From positions 1 to 48,641 of the forward strand of contig NZ_JBBMFO010000013.1 of the NCBI RefSeq assembly GCF_040096015.1: 48,641 nt of DNA, in the 5' to 3' direction. Below, piece after piece: positions 17,824 through 26,095 of the stretch (its first letter is position 1; each line of letters starts with the position of its first letter). The translations under genes and the position numbers were made by a program. The notes beneath the pieces were generated by a model that searched no databases, was not told where the DNA came from, and saw only the letters and a list, made by a program, of their open reading frames with translations. The stretch comes from Peptoniphilus_A hominis. Its GTDB lineage: Bacteria > Bacillota > Clostridia > Tissierellales > Peptoniphilaceae.

Positions 17824-17851
17824 GCTGCTAGGTAAAACTAGCAGCCTTATT
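17824..17851. terminator. Bidirectional terminator between convergent genes
   Basis: Stem GCTGCTAG/CTAGCAGC (17824-17831 with 17838-17845) and a 6-nt loop. T-rich runs follow on the plus strand (TTATTTTT) and, read the other way, on the minus strand (TAATTTTTTT). Confidence 0.88.
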
Positions 17852-17852
17852 T

Positions 17853-18407
17853 TTAATAATATTTTTCATTGATATAGTGATCTATTATTGATGTCTTCAT
17901 TTGATTGTCAAAAATATTTTCTTCTTTCAAAATTCTTAAAAGCCATGGCGCCTTTGAGTGAAAGATTGCCTCCTTCTTGTCCTCTAAGACAATTTCATAG
18001 AGCTCGTTTCTCAGTGCCTTTGACTGACACTTGATGTAGTAAGCCTTGGTGTTTCTAAAATCTTGTATTCTCAAAATATTTAAGACAGATCTGTCTTTAA
18101 GTTCGTAATATTTGTTTGTTAAATTTAAATAATAATTGTAGTACTTTGAATGTTTTTTTGTATTCCTAACATCTTTTGAAAGTGCCCTATAGTACTTCGC
18201 CATTACATTGTAGTATTGGTAGTTGTACATTCCCTTTTCGTAAGAATCCACCTTGATGTAGGGTTTGGCATTTCTCATTTGAAAGTAATCAAAATTTTTT
18301 TGCAAAAATTCTCTCTTGGAGAGGTCACCATTGGTGTATTGCATTATGAGAAAAGACCTGTGCTCAAAAAAATCTTCAAAAAGTCCCTTATTTTTCTTAA
18401 GTTCCAC
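17853..18407 (-). CDS. Conserved hypothetical protein, tyrosine-rich
   Basis: A 184-residue soluble protein rich in Tyr, Lys and Asn, with clusters such as YNYQYYNVMAKYYRAL and KYYNYYLNLTNKYYEL. No signal peptide or membrane segment. It may belong to DUF6648, which I recall from related Firmicutes; I am not certain. The start is GTG 18407, ten bases after the stop codon of the 27-residue membrane peptide; its ribosome binding site is weak (ATGGTG), so translation may be coupled. It is the last gene of the minus-strand run before the bidirectional terminator. Function unknown. Confidence 0.7.
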   Translation of the reverse strand: MELKKNKGLFEDFFEHRSFLIMQYTNGDLSKREFLQKNFDYFQMRNAKPYIKVDSYEKGMYNYQYYNVMAKYYRALSKDVRNTKKHSKYYNYYLNLTNKYYELKDRSVLNILRIQDFRNTKAYYIKCQSKALRNELYEIVLEDKKEAIFHSKAPWLLRILKEENIFDNQMKTSIIDHYINEKYY

Positions 18408-18416
18408 AAAGCACCA

Positions 18417-18500
18417 TTAAATCACACTTAGAATTATTGGAATTACCATTGCAATTACAAGTAGCATTGCAATAATTCTAACCATTGTTTTTCTATCCAC
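18417..18500 (-). CDS. Small single-span membrane peptide (27 residues)
   Basis: A GTG start at 18500 is preceded by AAGGTG at about six bases, and 27 codons run to TAA at 18417. After a charged start (MDRKTMV) the rest is one hydrophobic segment, RIIAMLLVIAMVIPIILSVI. It sits between the P-loop gene (10 bases upstream) and the Tyr-rich gene (9 bases downstream) with operon-like spacing. The good ribosome binding site, positive-inside start and location argue for a real gene. Family and role are unknown. Confidence 0.6.
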   Translation of the reverse strand: MDRKTMVRIIAMLLVIAMVIPIILSVI

Positions 18501-18510
18501 TTATAACACC

Positions 18511-18936
18511 TTATTTTCCAGTTACTTCTAGACAGTGATCTTTTAGAGATTCAGGCATATCTTCCTTTAGATAATCAACATTAATGTAGATTTCTTTATT
18601 CTTTGCATCAGGAATTTTAGCAATCTTATTATAAAGATGTTCTAAGTCTTCAATATTAAGTGTCAATACCTTGTAAATTCCGTCAACATAAATTTTGTGC
18701 AAGTCATAGTCCATTGCAAGAAGTCCACAGATAAATCCGTAGAAACTTTCAATAGAGTTTAGTCTGTATTCAGTTGCATTAATAAGTCTTACATTGTAGT
18801 CTAAACTAAAGATGTGATCGTCATCAACTTCTACGAAAGCAATATTTCCATCGCCCTTTTTCATATCTTCATTTGCGTTGTCGATTAACCATCTTGTCTT
18901 TCCAGAGCCTTTGCTCCCTAAAATATACTTTATCAT
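18511..18936 (-). CDS. Small P-loop NTPase-like protein, conserved hypothetical
   Basis: A 141-residue protein with a Walker A motif near the start, GSKGSGKT (8-15), and a Walker B-like IYVDG near residue 81. There is little else, so it looks like a minimal P-loop domain; such proteins are sometimes labelled PilT-like, for which I see no support. The start overlaps the stop of the upstream radical-SAM gene by four bases (ATGA), so the two are translationally coupled. Function unknown. Confidence 0.7.
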   Translation of the reverse strand: MIKYILGSKGSGKTRWLIDNANEDMKKGDGNIAFVEVDDDHIFSLDYNVRLINATEYRLNSIESFYGFICGLLAMDYDLHKIYVDGIYKVLTLNIEDLEHLYNKIAKIPDAKNKEIYINVDYLKEDMPESLKDHCLEVTGK

Positions 18937-19841
18937 AGTATTTCTCCTTTCACTAGATCACCTTGAGTGTATCCATTTTCATGCATAACATTAATTATAT
19001 CGTCTCTAATTTTCCACCAGGAAGTATTCCAATTGCAAAAAAGAGAATTTTCATAAGGTGCTCTTCCTATTATTCTTTCCACTATTATATCATCTTTAAG
19101 ATTTCTTAAAAAGAGTATAACTTTTTTCTTGTAGTCATCCAAAGAAATTGGTTCAATTTCTCCTCTTTCATACATCTTTCCAAGAGCCGTATCTTTTAAG
19201 ATGTAAAGGGCGTGAATCTTAACTTCATCAATGCCAAGGACATTTAAAATTTTCGCACACTCAAGAATGTCTAAGTCGTCATCCCAGGGAAGTCCAATAA
19301 TAATGTGAGTGCAGACATTTAAATTTCTCTTTTTAAGCTTTAAGGCTGCATCGATAAATTCAGAAAGACCATGTCCTCTATTTAATTTTTTCAGGCTGTG
19401 ATAATTTGGCGTCTGAAGACCAATTTCAACTGTCACAAAATAATTTTTGTTTAACTCTTCCAAGTAGTCTAAATGCCTCTTTGGAAGGTAGTCTGGTCTT
19501 GTGGATATGCTTATGCCAAGAACTCCTTCTATAAGAGACTCTTCTATTACTCTCTTGAAGTCCTCAAAAGGCATGTAGGTGTTGGTAAAATTTTGAAAGT
19601 AGGCAATATATTTATTGGCCTTGTATTTATTTTTTATAAGCTCTTTATTTTTTAAGAGTTGGTCTCTCACTGACCCAAAATTATTTTCGAAAGAGCCGCC
19701 TTCTTCGCCGCAAAATATGCAGCCACCCACTCCACAAGTTCCATCTCTATTGGGACAAGTTAAATCAAGTTTGACAGGCAGTTTGTAGACTTTCTCGCCA
19801 AACTTTTCCCTGAGAAAATCAGAATATTTTCTGTAAACCAT
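18933..19841 (-). CDS. TIGR01212 family radical SAM protein (YtqA-like)
   Basis: A 302-residue radical-SAM protein of the YtqA type. The N-terminus has LDLTCPNRDGTCGVGG followed by CIFCGEEGG, with Cys29, 36, 41 and 44 available for the 4Fe-4S cluster. GIGLPWDD-like text (HIIGLPWDDDLD) and the C-terminal SWW are typical of the family. It is related to Elp3-type radical-SAM enzymes; a tRNA substrate is often assumed, but that is inference. It follows DUF1292 by 8 bases and overlaps the P-loop gene. Confidence 0.88.
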   Translation of the reverse strand: MVYRKYSDFLREKFGEKVYKLPVKLDLTCPNRDGTCGVGGCIFCGEEGGSFENNFGSVRDQLLKNKELIKNKYKANKYIAYFQNFTNTYMPFEDFKRVIEESLIEGVLGISISTRPDYLPKRHLDYLEELNKNYFVTVEIGLQTPNYHSLKKLNRGHGLSEFIDAALKLKKRNLNVCTHIIIGLPWDDDLDILECAKILNVLGIDEVKIHALYILKDTALGKMYERGEIEPISLDDYKKKVILFLRNLKDDIIVERIIGRAPYENSLFCNWNTSWWKIRDDIINVMHENGYTQGDLVKGEIL

Positions 19842-19849
19842 TTAGAAAA

Positions 19850-20185
19850 TTATTCTTCTTCCTCGTCGTCAAAAATTTCTTCGAAAGTCTTTGAAACTTT
19901 TTCAAATTCTTCTTCTGATTCGATTACATCAAGTTCTACTTCTTCTTCATTTACTTCTTTGTACTTGTAAATAAATACATCTTCGCCGTCTTCTTCATCT
20001 TCAGGAAGAAGTGCAATGTAGTCATTTCCTTCGCATTCAAAGATTCCAAGAACTATGCACACCATTTCACTGTCGTCATCAAGTGTAAGTGTAATAGTTT
20101 CATAGCCTTCTTCTTCGTGATCGTGGTCACAACCGCAATCACAGTTTTCGTCGTGTTCATGTAATTTTTTTTCTTCGTTACTCAT
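19850..20185 (-). CDS. DUF1292 protein with His/Cys-rich N-terminus
   Basis: A 111-residue, very acidic cytoplasmic protein. The DUF1292 core is ETITLTLDDDSEMVCIVLG...YIALLPEDEED. Ahead of it is a probable metal-binding stretch, HEHDENCDCGCDHDHEEE, with four His and three Cys. The ATG at 20185 directly follows GGAGG; an upstream TTG at 20197 is part of that site. It lies 15 bases after pepD in the same run of genes. DUF1292 has no established function that I know of. Confidence 0.85.
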   Translation of the reverse strand: MSNEEKKLHEHDENCDCGCDHDHEEEGYETITLTLDDDSEMVCIVLGIFECEGNDYIALLPEDEEDGEDVFIYKYKEVNEEEVELDVIESEEEFEKVSKTFEEIFDDEEEE

Positions 20186-20200
20186 AATATCCTCCAAATT

Positions 20201-21655
20201 TTATTTTAAATTTTCTAGTATTTTTATTAAGAAATCAAATACTCTTTCAGTTGATGAAATAGAAAGGTGCTCGCCAGGTGCGTGTACTCCCTTCATATTT
20301 GGTCCAATTGAAAGCATATCGATATCGCCAATTGTTTCTACAAAGATTCCACATTCAAGACCTGCGTGAATTGCTTCAAGTTTAAATTCTTTGCCGCTAA
20401 CTTCCTTGTAAGCCTTCTTTGCTACTTCTCTAAGTTTTGAATGTTCCTTATATTCCCAGGCAGGGTACTTTGTAATAATCTCTATATCTGCGCCAAAATT
20501 TTCTGCTGCAATTTTATTTACAAGTCCAATATATTCCTTAGAAGATTGAACTGAAGACCTGATGTTGGAAATAATATTTACTGAATCTTCTTTGTTTTCA
20601 ATTACTCCCACATTTACAGAAGTTTCAACTAAGCCTTCAATGTTTTTACTCATGGCAATTACGCCATTAGGTAGGACATTTATTAGACCAAGAATTTTAT
20701 TTTTAAAATCATCAGTAAAGGCCTTGTCGCGAGATTCCTTTGACTTTTCAAAGTTTAGTCTCACATCAGGGTCAACTTTTCCAAGTTCTGTGACAAAGTG
20801 AGAGTTGAGTTCAACTATTACATCTTGAATTTTTTTGATGTCCTCTTCCCTTACTGCCACAAGGGCCCTTGCATATCTTGGAATGGCATTAGGTTTTGCT
20901 CCGCCTTCAATTTCAACTAAGTCGCCATCAACTTTTTCAAAAATTCTGTAAAGGCTTCTGCCTAGAATTTTTACTGCGTTGCCTAGACCAACTTGAATTT
21001 CTTGACCAGAGTGTCCACCCTTTAGTCCATTTACAATTATTTCATAGAGATTTTTATTTTTATCTAATTCTTTGTATTCTTTTTGTAATTTTATAAGATC
21101 TCTTTCTGCACCAGCACAGGAAATACATCCAACGCCTTCAGTTTCAGAGTCGATGTTTAAAAGTCTTTTTGAAGTAACCATACCCTTTTCAAGGTTAGCT
21201 GCTCCAGTCATTCCACTTTCTTCGTTGACAGTGAATAGTGCTTCAATCTTTGGATGTTTGTAGTCATCTGATTCTAAAAGAGCAAGTGTCATGGCAACAG
21301 CTATGCCATTATCTGCCCCAAGAGTTGTCTCGCGAGCGATAATAAAGTCGCCATCTATTTCATACTTAATAGGGTCTTTAGAAAAATCAATGGTGCATTC
21401 AGGAGTTTTTTCGCAAACCATGTCCATGTGACCTTGCAAAATTATGCTGTCTACATCTTCATAGCCTTCTGTCGCCTCTTTAATGATTACCACATTTCCT
21501 ATCTCGTCAGTTTTATATTCCAAGCCCTTTTCCTTGGCAAAGTTAATTAGATAAGCTCTAATTTTTTCTTCTTCAAAGGAACATCTTGGAATTTTTGTCA
21601 ATTTATCAAAATAATAAAAAATTCTGTTCTCTAATAAGGTATTTATATCTTTCAT
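20201..21655 (-). CDS. pepD: Aminoacyl-histidine dipeptidase PepD (M20 family)
   Basis: A 484-residue cytosolic zinc dipeptidase (beta-alanyl/Xaa-His dipeptidase). The metal-site motifs are GHMDMV (His76, Asp78), GADNG (Asp115) and the NEESG catalytic Glu (near 145), with a late conserved histidine in GPNMKGVHAPGEH. A dimerisation insert separates the metal motifs. It probably recycles peptides, as expected in an amino-acid-fermenting anaerobe. An upstream TATAAT (about 21677-21682) could start a transcript here, without a clear minus 35. Confidence 0.93.
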   Translation of the reverse strand: MKDINTLLENRIFYYFDKLTKIPRCSFEEEKIRAYLINFAKEKGLEYKTDEIGNVVIIKEATEGYEDVDSIILQGHMDMVCEKTPECTIDFSKDPIKYEIDGDFIIARETTLGADNGIAVAMTLALLESDDYKHPKIEALFTVNEESGMTGAANLEKGMVTSKRLLNIDSETEGVGCISCAGAERDLIKLQKEYKELDKNKNLYEIIVNGLKGGHSGQEIQVGLGNAVKILGRSLYRIFEKVDGDLVEIEGGAKPNAIPRYARALVAVREEDIKKIQDVIVELNSHFVTELGKVDPDVRLNFEKSKESRDKAFTDDFKNKILGLINVLPNGVIAMSKNIEGLVETSVNVGVIENKEDSVNIISNIRSSVQSSKEYIGLVNKIAAENFGADIEIITKYPAWEYKEHSKLREVAKKAYKEVSGKEFKLEAIHAGLECGIFVETIGDIDMLSIGPNMKGVHAPGEHLSISSTERVFDFLIKILENLK

Positions 21656-21703
21656 TTAAACCTCCTACTTACATTATACATGAGTATAAAAAATATTTAT
21701 AGT

Positions 21704-23035
21704 TTAAAAAGTATAATTATCTTCAAATATTTTAATGATTTTTTCCATGCTTCTGGCATCACTTTTGTTAATTTCGCAAAGGACAGAGTTGAATTTATTT
21801 AAAGACTTGTCTAAGAGAAAGTCAATGGAAGGTCTCTCCTTAAATTCATCAATTACCTTAGATAAAAATTTATTTTCTATTTCATCTTGTTCTTCCTTAG
21901 AAAGATTTTTCTCTTCAAAAAGTTTTGTCATACAAGCCATGTACTCATATCTCACAAAAATTATAAACTCTGTAAAAATTTCTCCATAGGATTCTTGCGT
22001 AATTAGTCTTATGATTTTAAATAAAATATTCCAGTCTAAGTCGTTGTTAATAACTCTAGCCAAGACTTCTGTGGCACCCTTTGAGAAGGAATCATAATAT
22101 TTGGGCTCCTTTTCACAGACAATGTACTCTTCTATGTTTAAGTCCTTATCTGTGACAGAATTTATCTTATTTATTAAATCTATGAAATTTTCTCCATAAC
22201 TTAAATCTTTATTCTTGGAAGATTTCATAAATAAAAAGTCTACGACAACATCAGTGATGGTTTTAATATTGATAAAAAGTCCAAGCTCATCGTGAATCTT
22301 TCTCGTAAAGACATCGTGAAGAATTTTTGAAAGTAGAGTCTTTAGCTGACTTTCTGCTGAAATTATTTCTGAGGCATCTTGTTTTTTTACATGGTCATAT
22401 AAAATCATAAGTTGCTTGTCTATCATCTTCAAGTTGTCATTAATGGAATTCATTATTTCTCTAAAAAATCCCTCTGTTATTATGTAATTATAATTTTTGT
22501 AGAGAAGCTTGTGGTCAATTTCTCCCCAAAAGACATTTACAAAGGATTTAATTTGTAGCTCAAAGCAATAGATAAAAGAACCTGTGTCGTATTCACCGTC
22601 AAGCTTGTACATTGTGAAACCATTTGCAAGGGTTTGAGGCTGAGGGTCATCTAGCTTTAGTCTAATCTTTTTATTTTTGTTAGACTTGTAGTAACCTCTG
22701 TCAGCTTTAATAGTAAAATCTTCTATGATTTTTTTATATAGAGCTTCTTCATCTTTTATAAAACGACATTCTACTCTAATACCAACTAGGTCTTGAATAT
22801 ATTTAAAGCCACGAACAGGATCAGGAAACCTCATGAAAAAATTTCTTCTAATTAATTTTTCACGAAGGGATTCCTGAGTCTTTATTCTCGTGGTAATATT
22901 TGTAAGTCTGTCGTCATCTAAAAATAAATCGGAAAAATACTTTTTAAGCTCTTTATTAACTCCAGCAAGTTCAATTTTATGATAATCAAAAAGATCTAGT
23001 ACATCGTCAATATAATTAAAAAGCTCAAGTTTCAT
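21704..23035 (-). CDS. RelA/SpoT-domain protein with altered G-loop and long C-terminal extension
   Basis: A 443-residue protein whose N-terminal 200 residues match the (p)ppGpp synthetase fold. RIKTQESLREKLIRR, DLVGIRVECRF (catalytic Asp82) and FELQIKSFVNVFWGEIDHK (catalytic Glu159) are recognisable. The G-loop that normally reads GYRSxH is NGFTMYK (138-144), so the guanine-stacking Tyr and following Arg are gone. The C-terminal 230 residues are helical, with no domain I recognise, and there is no hydrolase domain. It could make another nucleotide, pyrophosphorylate RNA, or be regulatory; none can be shown from sequence. It follows the parvulin gene by 7 bases. Confidence 0.72.
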   Translation of the reverse strand: MKLELFNYIDDVLDLFDYHKIELAGVNKELKKYFSDLFLDDDRLTNITTRIKTQESLREKLIRRNFFMRFPDPVRGFKYIQDLVGIRVECRFIKDEEALYKKIIEDFTIKADRGYYKSNKNKKIRLKLDDPQPQTLANGFTMYKLDGEYDTGSFIYCFELQIKSFVNVFWGEIDHKLLYKNYNYIITEGFFREIMNSINDNLKMIDKQLMILYDHVKKQDASEIISAESQLKTLLSKILHDVFTRKIHDELGLFINIKTITDVVVDFLFMKSSKNKDLSYGENFIDLINKINSVTDKDLNIEEYIVCEKEPKYYDSFSKGATEVLARVINNDLDWNILFKIIRLITQESYGEIFTEFIIFVRYEYMACMTKLFEEKNLSKEEQDEIENKFLSKVIDEFKERPSIDFLLDKSLNKFNSVLCEINKSDARSMEKIIKIFEDNYTF

Positions 23036-23042
23036 GTTCCAC

Positions 23043-23792
23043 CTAGATATTCATCTTCACTTGGTATTTGCCTTTAAGTTCAGTAATTTTTTCGTTGTAA
23101 AGGGCTTGTTCCTTTTGTCTTCTAACTTGTGCAGCAATTTTGTCCTTCACTTCATCAAATTCTAGGTCTCTGCCTTCATTTTTTTCGTTGATTTTAATAA
23201 TATGGTAGCCAAATTGTGTCTTAACAGGTTCAGTAACTGTGCCGACTTCATTGTCAAAGACAGCGTCTTCAAATTCCTTTACCATTTGTCCCCTAGTGAA
23301 AGTTCCAAGGTCGCCGCCCTTTTCCTTTGATGGACAAGTAGAAAATTCTCTTGCAAGAGCTTCAAAGTCTTCCCCATTTTTAATTTTTTCGTAAATTTCT
23401 TTAGCCTTGTCTTCTTCTGCAACTAAGATGTGAGAAGCATTGGCACTTTCATTTTCCTTAAAGACTTCTTTGTTGTCCTCGTAGAATTTTTTTATTTCAT
23501 CGTCACTTACAGTTACTGTAGCAAGAAGTTTGCCAAGAGCGTAAGTTTTTAGCATGCTTTCCTTAGTCTTTTCCAAAACTTGTGTGAAGTCATTTTCCTT
23601 GTCCATGCCCTTTTCTATTGCATCTTCGTATAAAAGTGCTTGGTAGACAAGTTCATTTACAACTTCCTTATTCATCTCTTCGCCGCCAAAATATTGTTTA
23701 AGTTGTGGGTTTAGGGAGTCTAAAAATAAGTTGTAGTCCACTCCTGTAATTTTCTTGCCATTAACCTCTGCTAAAAGTTTTTCTCTATCCAT
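23043..23792 (-). CDS. Parvulin-type peptidyl-prolyl isomerase, cytoplasmic
   Basis: A 249-residue PrsA/SurA-like protein with a chaperone-like N-terminus (VNGKKITGVDYNLFLDSL) and a complete parvulin domain at about 115-210 (ASHILV, GGDLGTF, FGYHIIKI). Unlike PrsA it starts MDREKLL, with no signal peptide or lipobox, so it should stay in the cytoplasm. It catalyses cis-trans isomerisation before proline. It is the first gene of a minus-strand operon with the RelA/SpoT-like gene, under the promoter at 23838-23866; GGAGG precedes the start. Confidence 0.88.
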   Translation of the reverse strand: MDREKLLAEVNGKKITGVDYNLFLDSLNPQLKQYFGGEEMNKEVVNELVYQALLYEDAIEKGMDKENDFTQVLEKTKESMLKTYALGKLLATVTVSDDEIKKFYEDNKEVFKENESANASHILVAEEDKAKEIYEKIKNGEDFEALAREFSTCPSKEKGGDLGTFTRGQMVKEFEDAVFDNEVGTVTEPVKTQFGYHIIKINEKNEGRDLEFDEVKDKIAAQVRRQKEQALYNEKITELKGKYQVKMNI

Positions 23793-23837
23793 TATTACCT
23801 CCGTAATTTATCTCAAATTATAAGTTTTCTATAAGTA

Positions 23838-23866
23838 ATATTACCATTTGAAAAAATTTTTTTCAA
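23838..23866 (-). promoter_or_regulatory. Sigma-A promoter of the parvulin operon
   Basis: On the minus strand TTGAAA (23861-23866), a 17-bp spacer and TAATAT (23838-23843). A second TATAAT nearer the gene has no matching minus 35. Confidence 0.68.
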
Positions 23867-23981
23867 CTAATAGGCTTTCAAATTGCCCAGCCTTTCTAAG
23901 ACAAAAATCTAAATAAAATATAAGTTTTTTGTAAAAAATATTTTATAAAGGCTTCCTAAATCCTCAGAACTTCTTAAAAAG
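23867..23981. other. AT-rich spacer between divergent units
   Basis: Part of the 395-base gap between the parvulin gene and glmS. I see no gene or repeat here; the rest of the gap is filled by the two promoters and the glmS ribozyme. Confidence 0.5.
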
Positions 23982-24010
23982 TTTACTTTAAATTTGCCTT
24001 ATGTTAAAAT
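23982..24010 (+). promoter_or_regulatory. Sigma-A promoter of glmS
   Basis: TTTACT (23982-23987), a 17-bp spacer and TAAAAT (24005-24010), with an extended TGT before the minus 10. It lies about 26 bases upstream of the ribozyme cleavage site, as needed for a ribozyme in the leader. Confidence 0.8.
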
Positions 24011-24032
24011 CAACTGAAGAGATAAAAATAAT

Positions 24033-24168
24033 TTAAGCGCCTGAGCCCAAGTGGCTGACGAGGGATAGAGTTATCGAAAATCGGCGGATGCTCTAAAGGT
24101 TTCACAGCCTAAACATTTTACAAAAAATAAAAGCAATTTTATAACAAAATAAATGTAGTGAATCTCTA
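24033..24168 (+). ncRNA. glmS ribozyme (glucosamine-6-phosphate-activated)
   Basis: The leader of glmS carries the conserved pieces of the glmS ribozyme: AAGCGCC at the cleavage site, GACGAGG, ATCGAAAATCGGCGGATGC and CACAGCC, followed by the less conserved 3' domain around 24150-24165. Self-cleavage is expected between A24036 and G24037 when glucosamine-6-phosphate binds, which lowers glmS expression by exposing the mRNA to decay. The 3' boundary is approximate. Confidence 0.93.
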
Positions 24169-24187
24169 ATAAATTGGAGGTAGAAAT

Positions 24188-26014
24188 ATGTGCGGAATAG
24201 TTGGATATATTGGAAAAAATAATGCAACAAAATTAGTACTAGAAGGTCTGAAAAAATTAGAATACAGGGGCTATGACTCTGCAGGCCTTTCTATGATAAG
24301 AGATAATAAACTTGTGACTTTTAAAAAGAAGGGTCGCATAAAAGTTTTGGAAGATTCCTTTGACCAAGATGAATTTTCTTCAAATATTTGCATTGGTCAC
24401 ACTAGATGGGCAACACATGGGGAGCCCAATGAAATAAATGCTCACCCTCACCTATCAAGTGATAGAAAAATTTCTGTAGTTCACAATGGAATTATAGAAA
24501 ATTACTTAGAGCTTAGAAATGATTTGACAAAAAAGGGCTACAAGTTCCTTTCACAAACAGATACAGAAGTCATCCCAAATGTTATTTCTGACAATTACAA
24601 GGGCGACATTCTTGAAGCTGTCTTTAAGTCAACAGAAATTTTAAGGGGAGCCTACAGCCTTGGTATCATAGATGAAAATGATGGCAAGAGGCTTATTGCT
24701 GTAAGAAATTCTTCCCCTCTACTTTTTGCAATCTGCGAAGATGGATACTTTGTTGCCAGTGACATTACTTCTGTCATTGAACACACAAATAAGATCATCT
24801 ACCTTGAAGATGGTGATGTAGTTGACATGAGAGAAGACTCTTACACAATTTATGACAAAAACCACAAAAAAGTTGAGAGAGATATTACTGAAGTTGAAAT
24901 TTCTGCAGCTGATGCATCAAAGGAAGGCTACGACCACTTCCTAATTAAGGAAATTCACGAACAACCTCGCCTACTTCGCGAAGTTATTTCAATTAAACAC
25001 AAGGATTACAAGATAAATCTTCCAGCCGAAGGAAGTCTTTCCCTTGATGAACTAAAAAATATCAATAAAATTTATGTGACAGCTTGTGGAACTGCCTTTC
25101 ACGCAGGCGAAGCTGGCAAGTTTGCCATAGAAAATCTTGCAAAAATTCCTGTTATTTCAGAAATTGCCTCTGAATTTAGGTACAAGAATATGTTTGTAGA
25201 CGACAAGTCTCTGGTAATTTTTGTTTCACAATCAGGAGAAACTGCTGACACCCTAGCAGCCCTTAGAGAAGCAAAGGCTCTTGGTGCAAAAACTCTTGCC
25301 ATTACAAATGTAGTTGGCTCATCAATTTCAAGAGAAGCCGACAAGGTTGTCTATTGCTATGCAGGTCCAGAAATCTCTGTGGCATCAACTAAGGCTTACA
25401 CAACACAAGTTATTTCACTCTACTTCTTGGCTATGGACATTGCCCTAAAGCTAAATAAAATAAGTGAAGATGAAGTTAAAGAAATAATCGAAAACATGGA
25501 AAAACTTCCAGGACAAATCGAAGAAATTTTAAAACATAAAGACCAATTTGAAGACATTGCTGAATTAATTAAGGATGCAAAATCAATTTTCTACACTGGA
25601 AGAAGTCTTGACTATATAACTGCCAAGGAAGGAGCCCTAAAGCTAAAGGAAATTTCTTATATTCACACAGAATCCTTCCCTTCTGGCGAGTTAAAACACG
25701 GTTCTATTGCCCTAATAGAAGAAGGCACACCAGTTATATCTGTTGCAACGCAAAGCTCAATTTTAGAAAAAACTATTTCTAATAACCAAGAGCTAATAGC
25801 AAGAGGGGCAACAGTAATTTCCATTGCAGAAGAAAAAAATGACTTCGTGAGAGGTTCTTCTGATGTAATGATTGAAATACCAGACACAATTGATTTACTC
25901 ACTCCCCTACTTGCAGTAATACCTGAACAGTTAATTGCCTATTACTCTTCAGTCCTATTAGGAAATGATGTAGATAAACCAAGAAACTTGGCAAAATCAG
26001 TTACAGTTGAATAA
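24188..26014 (+). CDS. glmS: Glutamine-fructose-6-phosphate aminotransferase
   Basis: A 608-residue enzyme that makes glucosamine-6-phosphate, the first step to UDP-GlcNAc for cell wall synthesis. The class II glutaminase domain starts MCGIVGYIG (Cys2 nucleophile). Two SIS domains follow, with CGTAFHAG and SQSGETADT, and the usual C-terminus DKPRNLAKSVTVE is intact. GGAGG precedes the ATG. Expression is controlled by the glmS ribozyme in its leader, and the gene is closed by a terminator at 26022. Confidence 0.98.
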   Translation: MCGIVGYIGKNNATKLVLEGLKKLEYRGYDSAGLSMIRDNKLVTFKKKGRIKVLEDSFDQDEFSSNICIGHTRWATHGEPNEINAHPHLSSDRKISVVHNGIIENYLELRNDLTKKGYKFLSQTDTEVIPNVISDNYKGDILEAVFKSTEILRGAYSLGIIDENDGKRLIAVRNSSPLLFAICEDGYFVASDITSVIEHTNKIIYLEDGDVVDMREDSYTIYDKNHKKVERDITEVEISAADASKEGYDHFLIKEIHEQPRLLREVISIKHKDYKINLPAEGSLSLDELKNINKIYVTACGTAFHAGEAGKFAIENLAKIPVISEIASEFRYKNMFVDDKSLVIFVSQSGETADTLAALREAKALGAKTLAITNVVGSSISREADKVVYCYAGPEISVASTKAYTTQVISLYFLAMDIALKLNKISEDEVKEIIENMEKLPGQIEEILKHKDQFEDIAELIKDAKSIFYTGRSLDYITAKEGALKLKEISYIHTESFPSGELKHGSIALIEEGTPVISVATQSSILEKTISNNQELIARGATVISIAEEKNDFVRGSSDVMIEIPDTIDLLTPLLAVIPEQLIAYYSSVLLGNDVDKPRNLAKSVTVE

Positions 26015-26021
26015 AGAAAAG

Positions 26022-26044
26022 AGCTGCCAGGTGCAGCTTTTTTT
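26022..26044 (+). terminator. Terminator of glmS
   Basis: Stem AGCTGC/GCAGCT (26022-26027 with 26033-26038), a 5-nt loop and seven T. Confidence 0.9.
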
Positions 26045-26046
26045 AG

Positions 26047-26075
26047 TTTTCATATAGCTTTTTCGGGTATATAAT
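26047..26075 (+). promoter_or_regulatory. Promoter of the CNNM/CBS gene
   Basis: TTTTCA (26047-26052), a 17-bp spacer and TATAAT (26070-26075). Transcription would begin near 26082, which rules out the ATG at 26081 as the translation start. Confidence 0.7.
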
Positions 26076-26095
26076 GTAAAATGGAGTTGAATTTT

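Noticed and set aside
26081..26095. ATG at 26081 as start of the CNNM protein
   Set aside because: It falls at the predicted transcription start and lacks a ribosome binding site; the ATG at 26096 has GGAG.
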